A stretch of 64,000 bases of DNA from JAPWJZ01 sp966211335 (GTDB lineage Bacteria; Pseudomonadota; Alphaproteobacteria; Micavibrionales; UBA2020): contig CBIHNF010000001.1 of assembly GCA_966211335.1 (NCBI GenBank), positions 992,001 to 1,056,000 on the forward strand. Reading direction: 5' to 3'. A program made the translations under genes and the position numbers. Of the stretch, positions 18,121 through 26,478 are shown piece by piece (the first letter of the stretch is position 1; each line of letters starts with the position of its first letter). A model generated the notes under the pieces. The model did not search any database, had not been told where the DNA came from, and saw only the letters and a list, made by a program, of their open reading frames with translations.

Positions 18121-19938
18121 ATGCATAAATATCGCTCCCACACCTGCGGCCAGCTGCGCGGCACCGATGCCGGCAAAGAAGTCAAAATCTCCGGCTGGGT
18201 GCACCGCAAGCGCGACCATGGCGGTCTGCTGTTCGTCGACCTGCGCGACCATTACGGCTTGACTCAATGCGTTATCAACTCCGACAACGCGGTGTTTGCC
18301 GAGTTTGAAAAAATCCGCCTTGAAAACGTCATCATGATCACGGGCGAAGTGGTGACGCGCATGGCCGGCACCGCGAACAAGGACCTGCCGACCGGCGAAA
18401 TTGAAGTGAAGGTCAAAACCTTCGAGCTCCTGTCCTCCCCCGTCACCGACATGCTGCCGCTGCAAGTCAATTCGGAAGAAAACTACGGTGAAGAAGTGCG
18501 CTTGCGCTACCGCTTCCTTGACCTGCGCCGCGAGACGATCCACAAGAACATCATGCTGCGCTCCGACGTTATCTATTCCATGCGCCGCCGCATGGTGGAG
18601 CAGGGCTTCCGCGAATTCCAGACGCCGATTTTGACGGCATCGAGCCCCGAAGGCGCGCGCGACTTCCTCGTCCCGTCCCGCCTGCACCCCGGCAAATTCT
18701 ATGCGCTGCCGCAGGCACCGCAGCAGTTCAAGCAGCTGCTCATGATGTCGGGCTTCGACCGCTACTTCCAGATCGCGCCCTGCTTCCGCGATGAAGACGC
18801 GCGCGCCGACCGCACGGCTGGCGAGTTCTACCAGCTCGACATGGAAATGTCGTTTGTGGAGCAGGAAGACGTCTTCACCGTCATGGAAAAAGTCATCGGC
18901 GGCGTGTTCGAGGAATTTGCCGATTTCACCGGCGTGAAGCAGAAAGTCTCCCCCGCGCCGTGGATCCGCATTCGCTACGATGAATCCATGCTGAAATACG
19001 GTAACGACAAGCCGGACCTTCGCAACCCGCTGATCATCACCGATGTATCGTCGGTCTTTGCGCGCGCTGACGTTGAATTCAAGGCGTTCAAAGGCGTGAT
19101 CGAAAAAGGCGGCGTCGTCCGCGCCATCCGCGCGCCGAAAGTGTCTGACCGTCCGCGCAGCTTCTTCGACAAGCTGAACGCCTGGGCGCAGGGTGAAGGT
19201 GCGGCCGGTCTTGGCTATGTCACGCTGGAAGGTGCGGAAGGCAAGGGACCAATCGCCAAATTCCTGCCCGCCGGCGCGATGGACGAGCTGAAAAAAATTA
19301 CCGGTGCGGAAAGCGGCGATGCCGTGTTCTTCGCGGCGGATGTGGCCGAGAAGGCTGCGCACCTCGCCGGCAAGGCGCGCACCAAGATTGCCGAAGAACT
19401 CGATATCATCGAAAAAGATACCTACAAATTCTGCTGGGTCATCGACTACCCGATGTTCGAGCTGAACGACAAGACGAACAAGATCGACTTCTCCCACAAC
19501 CCCTTCTCCATGCCGCAAGGCGGGCTGAAGGCGCTGCAAACGGAAGAGCCGTTGAAAATCAAGGCGACACAGTATGACTGCGTTGCCAACGGTCTTGAAC
19601 TTTGCTCAGGCGGCATCCGCAACCACATGCCGGAAGCGATGGAGAAAGCGTTTGAAATCGCAGGCTACCCCAAAGGTGCCGTGCAGGAGAAATTCGGCGG
19701 CATGTACAATGCCTTCAAGCTCGGCGCACCGCCGCACGGCGGCTGCGCGTTTGGCATCGACCGCATCATCATGATGCTGGCGAAAGAGCCCAACATCCGC
19801 GAAGTCATCGCCTTCCCCATGAACCAGCAGGCCGAAGACCTGATGATGGGCGCGCCGTCACCGGCGGAGCCGCATCAGCTGAAAGACGTCTCGATCAAGC
19901 TCGACCTGCCGAAAGCAGCCATCAAGGCCGCCAGCTGA
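18121..19938 (+). CDS. aspS: aspartyl-tRNA synthetase AspS
   Basis: Charges tRNA-Asp (in many alphaproteobacteria also tRNA-Asn, followed by GatCAB amidation). The 605-residue bacterial-type enzyme has an N-terminal OB-fold anticodon domain (about 1-110), class II motif 2 CFRDEDARADRTAGEFYQ (about 221-238), a bacterial GAD insertion (about 300-430), and motif 3 GCAFGIDRIIMML near the C-terminus. The HNPFSMPQGG segment is a usual form in alphaproteobacterial AspRS. AAAGG lies 8 bases ahead of the ATG and a strong terminator follows the stop. Confidence 0.97.
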   Translation: MHKYRSHTCGQLRGTDAGKEVKISGWVHRKRDHGGLLFVDLRDHYGLTQCVINSDNAVFAEFEKIRLENVIMITGEVVTRMAGTANKDLPTGEIEVKVKTFELLSSPVTDMLPLQVNSEENYGEEVRLRYRFLDLRRETIHKNIMLRSDVIYSMRRRMVEQGFREFQTPILTASSPEGARDFLVPSRLHPGKFYALPQAPQQFKQLLMMSGFDRYFQIAPCFRDEDARADRTAGEFYQLDMEMSFVEQEDVFTVMEKVIGGVFEEFADFTGVKQKVSPAPWIRIRYDESMLKYGNDKPDLRNPLIITDVSSVFARADVEFKAFKGVIEKGGVVRAIRAPKVSDRPRSFFDKLNAWAQGEGAAGLGYVTLEGAEGKGPIAKFLPAGAMDELKKITGAESGDAVFFAADVAEKAAHLAGKARTKIAEELDIIEKDTYKFCWVIDYPMFELNDKTNKIDFSHNPFSMPQGGLKALQTEEPLKIKATQYDCVANGLELCSGGIRNHMPEAMEKAFEIAGYPKGAVQEKFGGMYNAFKLGAPPHGGCAFGIDRIIMMLAKEPNIREVIAFPMNQQAEDLMMGAPSPAEPHQLKDVSIKLDLPKAAIKAAS

Positions 19939-19952
19939 TTATACTGCACTGC

Positions 19953-19988
19953 AAAAAAATCCCCGCTGTCGTCAGCGGGGATTTTTTT
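19953..19988 (+). terminator. Rho-independent terminator after aspS
   Basis: Stem CCCCGCTG / CAGCGGGG with a 4-base loop, flanked by an A-run and followed by seven T residues. Confidence 0.9.
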
Positions 19989-20058
19989 GTGCCTGATTTG
20001 ACCTTTGTCATTCCCTGCGCCATATTGCTCTGCACAGAATAACACCGGAGAATTTGCG

Positions 20059-21348
20059 ATGGCCTATGCCGAAGGTTACATCAACCATAACTATTACGTC
20101 GCAACGCTGGGCGCGGATAAAACTTATCCCGCACTTCAGGGCGCGCTGGAGGTTGATGTCTGTGTCGTGGGCGGCGGTCTGGCGGGGCTCAACACGGCCT
20201 TGGGGCTTGTCGAGCGCGGCAAAAAGGTCGCGCTGCTGGAAGCAAAGCGCATCGGTTGGGGCGCGTCCGGCCGCAACGCAGGCTTTGTCGCCAAGGGCTA
20301 TGCAGCGGATGATACGTCCATCCTAAAACGCCTTGGGCCCGAACATGCGAAAAAACTGGTGACGCTGACGCAGAACGCGCGCGGTCTTATCCGCGACCGT
20401 ATCGCCAAGTTTAATATCGATTGCGGCCCCGTCATCGATGGTGTCGTCACCGTCTCGTGGCGCGATAACCCCGAAGACCTGAAAGCGTACGTGGAGCAGA
20501 GCAACAAGCTGTTCAACCAGGGCTTCGAATTTATGCCGCGCGAAAAGGTGCGGGAGATTTGCAAGACGGACAAGTATTACGATGCCGTTTTCTCCCCGCG
20601 CGATTTCCAGTTCCACCCCCTGCGTTATGTGCACGGCATCGCCGCCGCCATTGCGCAAAAGGGCGGGCAGATTTTTGAAAACAGCGCCGCGACGGAAATT
20701 ACAAAGGACGGCAAGGGCTGGCGCGCCAAAACCGCGGCGGGCGTGGTGCGTTGCGAACATGTGGTGATGTGCCTTGCGACCTTCGCTAGCGGCCTCAATG
20801 CGCGCCTTGCCAATGCGAGTTTCCCCGTGCAGACTTATATTTCTGTGACAAAGCCGATGTCGGATGAGGATTTGCAAAACTCCATCAACACCCGCTATGC
20901 CATTTCCGACATGCGCTTCTGCAGCGATTATTACCGGCGGCTGGATGGCAACCGCGTGCTCTGGGGCGGCCGTGTCGCCCTCGGCAGCAAGCCGCGCGAT
21001 GTCGCCGCCATGATGCTGCAGGATATGTACAAGGTGTACCCGCAGCTCACCGGAAAAGTGGAATCGGAATTTTCCTGGGCGGGGGACCTTGCCTATGCGC
21101 CGCATAAAATGCCGCAGCTGGGACAGATCGAGCCCGGCTACTGGTACAATACCGGCTTTGGGGGCCATGGCCTTTCGCCCACCACCGTCGGCGGCGAGAT
21201 GATCGCGAGCGCGATTGCGGAAGGCGACACCCGCTATCAGGATTTCTCCCCCTACGGCATCGGTTTTGCCGGCGGCAAAATGGGGCAGTATGTGGCGCAG
21301 ATGGTGTACTGGTGGTGGCGGGCGCGCGATTATATCAGTGTTGCCTGA
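20059..21348 (+). CDS. FAD-dependent amine/amino-acid oxidoreductase (DAO family, PuuB-like)
   Basis: A 429-residue flavoenzyme of the DAO family. The dinucleotide-binding motif VVGGGLAGLNTALGL (about 33-47) is followed by the ribose-binding Glu in LLEAKRIGWGASGRNAG. The C-terminal GFGGHGLSPTTVGGEMIA segment closes the FAD site. The layout resembles gamma-glutamylputrescine oxidase and related proteins, but no putrescine genes are nearby, so the substrate is open. The ATG at 20059 is preceded by CCGGAG; an in-frame ATG at 20005 lies too close to the aspS terminator to be likely. Confidence 0.82.
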   Translation: MAYAEGYINHNYYVATLGADKTYPALQGALEVDVCVVGGGLAGLNTALGLVERGKKVALLEAKRIGWGASGRNAGFVAKGYAADDTSILKRLGPEHAKKLVTLTQNARGLIRDRIAKFNIDCGPVIDGVVTVSWRDNPEDLKAYVEQSNKLFNQGFEFMPREKVREICKTDKYYDAVFSPRDFQFHPLRYVHGIAAAIAQKGGQIFENSAATEITKDGKGWRAKTAAGVVRCEHVVMCLATFASGLNARLANASFPVQTYISVTKPMSDEDLQNSINTRYAISDMRFCSDYYRRLDGNRVLWGGRVALGSKPRDVAAMMLQDMYKVYPQLTGKVESEFSWAGDLAYAPHKMPQLGQIEPGYWYNTGFGGHGLSPTTVGGEMIASAIAEGDTRYQDFSPYGIGFAGGKMGQYVAQMVYWWWRARDYISVA

Positions 21349-21460
21349 AGCCACTGATAATACAGGCGTTTTCGTTTTCCTAAATGAATTGACATAAAGG
21401 TCTAAAAGCTTTTAAAGTGCGGCTTCCCGTTTCATTCCGCATTTATAGAGGCTGCCTGCC

Positions 21461-22354
21461 ATGTCCCTCAAAGAACAGTTCAATAAATTCCGCGCGTTCC
21501 AGCGCCAGCACCTCACGCTGCAGGAAACCAAAAACGCCAAGCTGCTGGAAGCGGTGAAGGCAAACAATCTGCCCGGCGTCGAGCAATTGATTAAAGAAGG
21601 CGCCAAGGTTGAAGTGACCAGATCCTTCGGCGGCGAAAGCACGCTTGGCGTCGCCGTTGAAAACGGGTTTAAAGATATTGCCCGCGTGCTGCTGGCCGCC
21701 GGTGCCAATCCCAATCAGGAAATCAATTACCACTACACGACCCCCTTCCTGCTCGCCGCCAAAAAAGGCGATCTGGAGCTGGTGGAAATGCTGCTGGATG
21801 CCAAGGCGAATATCAACACGGTCGGGGAGCGCGGCAATTCGGCGCTGAATATCGCAGCCTCCACCTCCAACAAACCGCTCGTCGACCTGCTTCTGGCCCG
21901 CGGCGCGAAGGTGGATGTGTTCAACCGTGACGGCTGGTCGGCGCTGTTCTACACCGCCGCCACCGGCAACACCGATATCGCCGAGGTGCTGCTGCAAAAA
22001 GGCGCGCGCACCGACCGCCGCGACTGCAATGACGACAACGTGCTGGATGTTTCCGCTGCGCGCGACAAAGGCGCGGTGCATAACCTTATCCAGGCGCATA
22101 TCGACGCCGCCGTGCCACAATGGCAGAAGCTGGATGACGACCGCATCGCCCATGTCAGCATCATGCGCAACCTTGGCTACCGCCTGACCGAAATTTTCAA
22201 CCTGAAGACCGAGCAATACACGACGATTTCGCACAACTATGAAACCGGTGCCGACAGCACGCTCGTTCGCGCGATTGACGCCGTGCAAGACAAAAAAGCG
22301 CTGGAAGAAGCGAAAGCGAAACTCGGCGTAAAACCGCAGGCCTTGGGCGCGTAA
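21461..22354 (+). CDS. ankyrin-repeat protein (297 aa)
   Basis: Contains about five ankyrin repeats between residues 25 and 210 (for example LLEAVKANNLPGVEQLIKEG, TPFLLAAKKGDLELVEMLL, NSALNIAASTSNKPLVDLLL and GWSALFYTAATGNTDIAEVLL), with an N-terminal charged helix and a non-repeat C-terminal region (about 215-297). There is no signal peptide or membrane segment. The downstream HAD-type gene begins one base after its stop, so the two are co-translated, and the ankyrin protein may be a partner or inhibitor of that enzyme (inference). It shares the fold, but no obvious close identity, with the larger ankyrin gene at 4801. Confidence 0.85.
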   Translation: MSLKEQFNKFRAFQRQHLTLQETKNAKLLEAVKANNLPGVEQLIKEGAKVEVTRSFGGESTLGVAVENGFKDIARVLLAAGANPNQEINYHYTTPFLLAAKKGDLELVEMLLDAKANINTVGERGNSALNIAASTSNKPLVDLLLARGAKVDVFNRDGWSALFYTAATGNTDIAEVLLQKGARTDRRDCNDDNVLDVSAARDKGAVHNLIQAHIDAAVPQWQKLDDDRIAHVSIMRNLGYRLTEIFNLKTEQYTTISHNYETGADSTLVRAIDAVQDKKALEEAKAKLGVKPQALGA

Positions 22355-22355
22355 C

Positions 22356-23417
22356 ATGAAAAAAGCCTTCGCAGCGAAAGCCAAAAAACAAGCGCCGGAA
22401 TTCCAGTTCTTCGTCGATATGGACGGCGTCTTGTCGGACTTTGACGGCCATGCGAAGGCGGAAGGCAAATTCACGGCGGATGGCAAGACGCTGTGGGATG
22501 CGCTCGACCTGAAATGGTGGAAGACCATGCCGGCCTATAAAGGTGCGCGCGAATTCTTCAAAGGGCTCAAAAAGCTCGGCCCCGTGCGCCAGCTGACGGC
22601 ACCTATTTTGAATGCCGATTGTTTCCGCGGCAAGGCGGAATGGACGATCAACTTCCGCCCCGGTGCTGGCCGTTTCGCGCTGCTCGACCTCATCATCTGC
22701 CGCGCGGCGGATAAAAACCTGCTGGCGCGCCCGAACCACATCCTGGTGGATGACCGGCAGAAAAATATCGACGAATGGGTGCATGCCGGCGGCATCGGCA
22801 TCCTGCATACGGGCGATTTCGCCGATACGCGCCGCCGCATCGATGAAGCGATGGCCGCCTACCGCGCCAATCCGCCGGCGGAAATGGTGACAAAACCCTC
22901 GTCCGACAAGGCGGAAATTTTCATCGGGCCCAACAATGTGCTGGCGGACTTTATCAGCCACGCCAAGGCGCATGATAAATTCACTGCTGACGGCAAGACC
23001 AAATGGGAAGAACTGGACACCAAGTGGTGGGAATCCATGCCGGCCTTCCCCGGCGCGAAGGCGTTTTTCGAAGCGGTCAAGAAACTGGGCGCAACGCGCT
23101 TCCTCACCGGTCCCGTGCCGCTGGCCGACGGCTTTGAAGGCGATGCCAAATGGTCCATGGCCTTCCGGCCGGAGTCCGGCAAATACGCGCTGCTCGACCT
23201 CATCGTCTGCCGCTCGAAAGATAAAAGCCTGCTGGCCCGCCCCAACCATATCCTTATCGATGACCGCCAGAAAAACATTGATGACTGGGTGAAGGCAGGG
23301 GGCATCGGGATCCTGCATACGGGCGATTTTGCAGTCACGCTGCAGCGGCTGCAGGCGGAAGTGGCTAAAATAAACGCGTCTTTTCAGCGAAAGCCTGACG
23401 CCAGCCCAAAGCCCTGA
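22356..23417 (+). CDS. tandem-duplicated HAD-like phosphatase (5'-nucleotidase type)
   Basis: The 353-residue product is two copies of one domain of about 170 residues. Copy 1 (about 16-170) has the HAD nucleophile motif DMDGVLSDF (Asp21, Asp23), and copy 2 (about 187-340) reads GPNNVLADF at the same place, so both catalytic aspartates are lost. Long stretches are nearly identical between copies, including KFTADGKT, LLARPNHIL, DDRQKNID and GGIGILHTGDF; the VDD/IDD metal-binding pair is kept in both. Copy 1 may be an active 5'(3')-nucleotidase-like phosphatase and copy 2 a regulatory or dimer-mimicking domain. It is coupled to the ankyrin gene upstream with one base between. Confidence 0.75.
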   Translation: MKKAFAAKAKKQAPEFQFFVDMDGVLSDFDGHAKAEGKFTADGKTLWDALDLKWWKTMPAYKGAREFFKGLKKLGPVRQLTAPILNADCFRGKAEWTINFRPGAGRFALLDLIICRAADKNLLARPNHILVDDRQKNIDEWVHAGGIGILHTGDFADTRRRIDEAMAAYRANPPAEMVTKPSSDKAEIFIGPNNVLADFISHAKAHDKFTADGKTKWEELDTKWWESMPAFPGAKAFFEAVKKLGATRFLTGPVPLADGFEGDAKWSMAFRPESGKYALLDLIVCRSKDKSLLARPNHILIDDRQKNIDDWVKAGGIGILHTGDFAVTLQRLQAEVAKINASFQRKPDASPKP

Positions 23418-23508
23418 AACCGTGCGCGTAAGCGTTTAGTCGCTGGAACCATGAGGTTCCGGTAGATGTTGGCTGGCCGGATCATAAAAATTCCGAGGAG
23501 CCACGGCC

Positions 23509-24150
23509 ATGAAATCTGTTCATATCATCCCCCTGACCGCAACAGCGCTCATTGCGGCGGCCATCATCGTGATTTCGGCTTCTGCTTTCGCGGCGGACGT
23601 CGGTGCCAGCGGCACCGGCACTGCCGGCGGTACGGTTTTCAGCGGCTCGGCCGGCGTCCGCTCCAACGCGACGACGCAGACGACCGCCCGCGCGACCGCC
23701 TCCACCAATGCGTCCCGCAATTCGGTCGTTGGCGGTCAGGCGCTGGGCACCAGCGTGCTGGATGGCAATACCCGCGCCCTCGGCCGCGGTACGCTTGATA
23801 ATACGATAACTGGAACTGTGAACGGCCAGCCCGACGGTTCGCAAGGCTCAACCCGCGCCGCCCTCGGCCCCATGAACGGTACGACGGACAGCAACGTCGG
23901 CATCGGCACCGGCGGCAGCACGCTGCCGGGCGATACCGCGGCCACGGTCCGCGGCCCGCGCACGGCGGATGAAGTGCAGATGCTGACTAACCTCAACTTC
24001 GGCAATTCCGACAGCAACCACGATAACCGCCTTAACCCCAGCGAGTTTACGGCGGCGGGTCTGTCGCCGACGCTGTTCAGTTCCGTCGATACAAACCACG
24101 ACGGCTTTGTCAGCGACGCGGAACTCCGCGCCTCCGGCTCCGTACGCTAA
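23509..24150 (+). CDS. exported EF-hand protein
   Basis: A 213-residue protein with a signal peptide (hydrophobic core ALIAAAIIVISASAFA, likely cleavage after AFA). The middle is a low-complexity Gly/Ser/Thr/Asn-rich region (about 31-145). Two EF-hand loops follow: DSNHDNRLNPSE (about 169-180) and DTNHDGFVSDAE (about 193-204), each with the calcium-ligand pattern DxNxDxxxxxxE. It is probably a periplasmic or surface calcium-binding protein. GAGGAG lies ahead of the ATG and a terminator follows closely. I do not recognise a named family. Confidence 0.75.
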   Translation: MKSVHIIPLTATALIAAAIIVISASAFAADVGASGTGTAGGTVFSGSAGVRSNATTQTTARATASTNASRNSVVGGQALGTSVLDGNTRALGRGTLDNTITGTVNGQPDGSQGSTRAALGPMNGTTDSNVGIGTGGSTLPGDTAATVRGPRTADEVQMLTNLNFGNSDSNHDNRLNPSEFTAAGLSPTLFSSVDTNHDGFVSDAELRASGSVR

Positions 24151-24163
24151 AATCCGACTTAAC

Positions 24164-24197
24164 AAAAAAGCCCCGCAATAAATGCGGGGCTTTTTTT
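24164..24197. terminator. bidirectional terminator between the EF-hand and GGDEF genes
   Basis: Stem AGCCCCGCA / TGCGGGGCT, flanked by six A and seven T residues, so it can serve both convergent genes. Confidence 0.88.
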
Positions 24198-24212
24198 GTT
24201 GGGTGCGGGGCA

Positions 24213-24815
24213 TCAGCTTTCGCGCCGCAGTTTCTTCTCTTCATGTAGAGCGCGGCTGGCGAGGTTGTAAACGCCGTTGAAGTCGGAGCCCGGAAAGACA
24301 GGCGCGACGCCAAAGCTGGCGGCGATATGCAGGCGTTCCGATTTCCATTCCAGCCGAATCTCGTTCAGCATGCGGCGGATTTCATTGACGCGCACCACCG
24401 CCCGCTCGGGGTCGGTCTGGGTGAGGAGGATGGCGAATTCATCCCCGCGCAGCCGCGCCGCGCCATCGACAAGGCGGATGGATTTGACAAGGTTGTCGGC
24501 GATGAACTTGAGGCAGGCGTCACCCGCCTGATGGCCGTGATGATCGTTCAAGGGGCCGAAACGGTCGAGATCCACAATCACGAAGAGCGCGCCCGGCGAA
24601 TTGCCGCGGCGGATATGGGCGAGTTCATAGTCGAAAAATTTCTCGAAACCGCGGACGTTCATGAGACCCGTCAGGTCATCGGTGGAGGCGACAGCCTCCA
24701 GCTGGTTCAGGCGCGCTTCCTGTTCGGCGAATTTGGCAGCCAGCTCGGCGAACTTGCCTTGCATCTCTTCCAGCGTCGTCGCCGGCTGCGGCGGAAGATT
24801 TGTCTTCTTGGGCAA
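24213..24815 (-). CDS. GGDEF-domain protein (probable diguanylate cyclase)
   Basis: A 200-residue protein: a coiled-coil N-terminus (about 14-42, LEEMQGKFAELAAKFAEQEA) and one GGDEF domain (about 45-195) beginning DDLTGLMNVRGF. The signature is RGDEF, not GGDEF, near residue 120, and the product-inhibition site RxxD (RLVD) is present five residues ahead. Whether it still makes c-di-GMP is unclear because the first Gly is Arg. No membrane or receiver domain is attached, so it is soluble. The start appears to be TTG at 24815 with AGGGA 8 bases upstream. Confidence 0.82.
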   Translation of the reverse strand: MPKKTNLPPQPATTLEEMQGKFAELAAKFAEQEARLNQLEAVASTDDLTGLMNVRGFEKFFDYELAHIRRGNSPGALFVIVDLDRFGPLNDHHGHQAGDACLKFIADNLVKSIRLVDGAARLRGDEFAILLTQTDPERAVVRVNEIRRMLNEIRLEWKSERLHIAASFGVAPVFPGSDFNGVYNLASRALHEEKKLRRES

Positions 24816-24979
24816 GATGATATTCCCTGAATAGGCGTCTTATTGCGGTTGCTCTTCTCATTCTAACATATAAATGTAGGCCGCCAAAATCGGGGGTCAA
24901 AATTTACATAACCTTATGTTTTGGTTGTTTTTAAACCTATATTGTTTACAGTGGAAGCTCTTTGGAAAGGTATCCCCTT

Positions 24980-25873
24980 ATGCGCCTGTCGCCGCGCTCT
25001 GCCAGCCTGTTTTTGACCTGCGCCCTCGTCGCCGGCTTCATCGCGCATGCGACGCTGTCGCCGGCCGCAGCGCCTGTCGCCAAGGCCGCAGGGCTGCCGG
25101 AAGCCGCAAAAAAGCAGACAAGCGTCGCGCTGCACAAGGCGCTCTATGATTTCAAGATGGTCTCGGTTGAATCGGGCGCGGGCATCACCGGCATTGCCGG
25201 CAAGATGTATTACGAGCAGGACGACAACTGCGACGCCTGGACGACCGATCACCGCTTCCGCGTCGAATACCAGTACCCGGAACGCAAGCCGGTCGAAAAC
25301 ACCAGCCACTACGTCGCTTTCGAGGCGAAAGACGGCAGCCAGTTCTATTACACCTCCGACCGCGAGGAAGATGGCGCGACGACGGAGCAGCTGCGCGGCA
25401 GCGTTGATATCGCGAAAGATGGCACGGCCAAGGCGGATTATTCCCGGCCCGATGCGCTGTCCTTCGATCTGCCCAAAGGCTATTATCTGCCCACCCAGCA
25501 CACCAATGAAATCATCCGCCGCGCCGAAGCCGGCGACAAGTTCTTCAACGCTGTGCTGTTTGACGGCACAGATGCCGAAGGCCCCGTCGAGATCAACACC
25601 TTTATCGGAAAAAAGCTGACGGCGCAGGAAATCAAGGACATTGAAGGCGACGGCAAGCGCATTGACGCGACGCTGCTGTCCCCCAACGCCTGGCATGTGC
25701 GCATGGCCGTCTTTCCCCTGAATGCGAAAACCGAAATGGCCCCGAGCTATGAGATGGATGTCATTCTGCACGACAACGGCGTCGTCAGTTATTCGCTGGT
25801 GGATTACAAAAGCTTCAAGGTGCAGCAAAAACTGCTCGCGCTCGACAAGCTGCCGCCGAAGCCCTGCAAGTAA
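24980..25873 (+). CDS. EipB-like cell envelope integrity protein (DUF1849)
   Basis: A 297-residue exported protein of the DUF1849 family, known from Brucella EipB as a periplasmic protein needed for envelope integrity. The N-terminus (SLFLTCALVAGFIAHATLS) is a signal peptide. Family features are ALYDFKMVSVESGAGITGI, MYYEQDDNCDAWTTDHRF and LPKGYYLPTQHT. The Cys in DNCDAW and the one in the C-terminal KPCK are the expected disulfide pair. The ATG at 24980 has GGAAAGG about 9 bases upstream; the frame also opens at a TTG at 24962. Confidence 0.85.
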   Translation: MRLSPRSASLFLTCALVAGFIAHATLSPAAAPVAKAAGLPEAAKKQTSVALHKALYDFKMVSVESGAGITGIAGKMYYEQDDNCDAWTTDHRFRVEYQYPERKPVENTSHYVAFEAKDGSQFYYTSDREEDGATTEQLRGSVDIAKDGTAKADYSRPDALSFDLPKGYYLPTQHTNEIIRRAEAGDKFFNAVLFDGTDAEGPVEINTFIGKKLTAQEIKDIEGDGKRIDATLLSPNAWHVRMAVFPLNAKTEMAPSYEMDVILHDNGVVSYSLVDYKSFKVQQKLLALDKLPPKPCK

Positions 25874-25915
25874 TGCTGAACGCCTAGCGCCGTCATTTTA
25901 AACAGCCGCCAGCTG

Positions 25916-25931
25916 TTAACACTTAATTAAC
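25916..25931 (+). promoter_or_regulatory. CtrA-type binding site upstream of divK
   Basis: TTAA-N7-TTAAC, a perfect match to the CtrA consensus of alphaproteobacteria, 41 bases before the divK start. Additional TTAA half-sites with 8-base spacing lie between divK and pleD (26385-26417). Confidence 0.6.
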
Positions 25932-25971
25932 TTTTGCACCGCTATAGTGCTTATATTATTAGGATTAAGAT

Positions 25972-26340
25972 ATGAAAAAAAAGGTGATGATCGTCGAGGA
26001 TAACGAGCTCAATATGAAGCTCTTCGACGACCTGCTCGGCGCACATGGCTACGATACCATCAAGACCCGCGACGGCACGAAAGTGCTGGACCTCGCGCGC
26101 GAGAATAAACCCGACCTTATTGTGATGGACATCCAGCTGCCGGAAGTCTCCGGCCTCGATGTCACGAAGTGGCTGAAGGCCGATGCGGAGCTGCGCTCCA
26201 TTCCCGTCATCGCCGTCACCGCCTTCGCCATGAAGGGCGACGAAGAAAAAATCAGGGAAGGGGGCTGCGAGGATTATGTATCCAAACCCATTTCCATCGT
26301 CGATTTCATGAAAGTGGTCGAGAAATACCTCAAGGAATAA
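25972..26340 (+). CDS. divK: cell-cycle response regulator DivK
   Basis: A stand-alone receiver domain of 122 residues. The acidic pocket (VEDNELN) and the phosphorylated Asp53 in VMDIQLPEVSGLD match Caulobacter DivK in position, as do the Thr in AVTAFAMKGDEEK and the Lys in YVSKPIS. In that model DivK relays DivJ/PleC phosphorylation to control CtrA and the polarity of division. It is directly followed by pleD, the conserved alphaproteobacterial gene order, with a CtrA-type box upstream. Confidence 0.93.
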   Translation: MKKKVMIVEDNELNMKLFDDLLGAHGYDTIKTRDGTKVLDLARENKPDLIVMDIQLPEVSGLDVTKWLKADAELRSIPVIAVTAFAMKGDEEKIREGGCEDYVSKPISIVDFMKVVEKYLKE

Positions 26341-26478
26341 CGCCTTTTGGCGGAAACATCCGGCATCGTATAACACCTTGGCAGTTAAGGCTTTTCTTAA
26401 GTTAAGTCTTCGTTTAACATTTGCCTTTAGGGTAGTAGTGAGGCGCTCTGCCTCCCGATCAAGGATAAGACCAATTCA

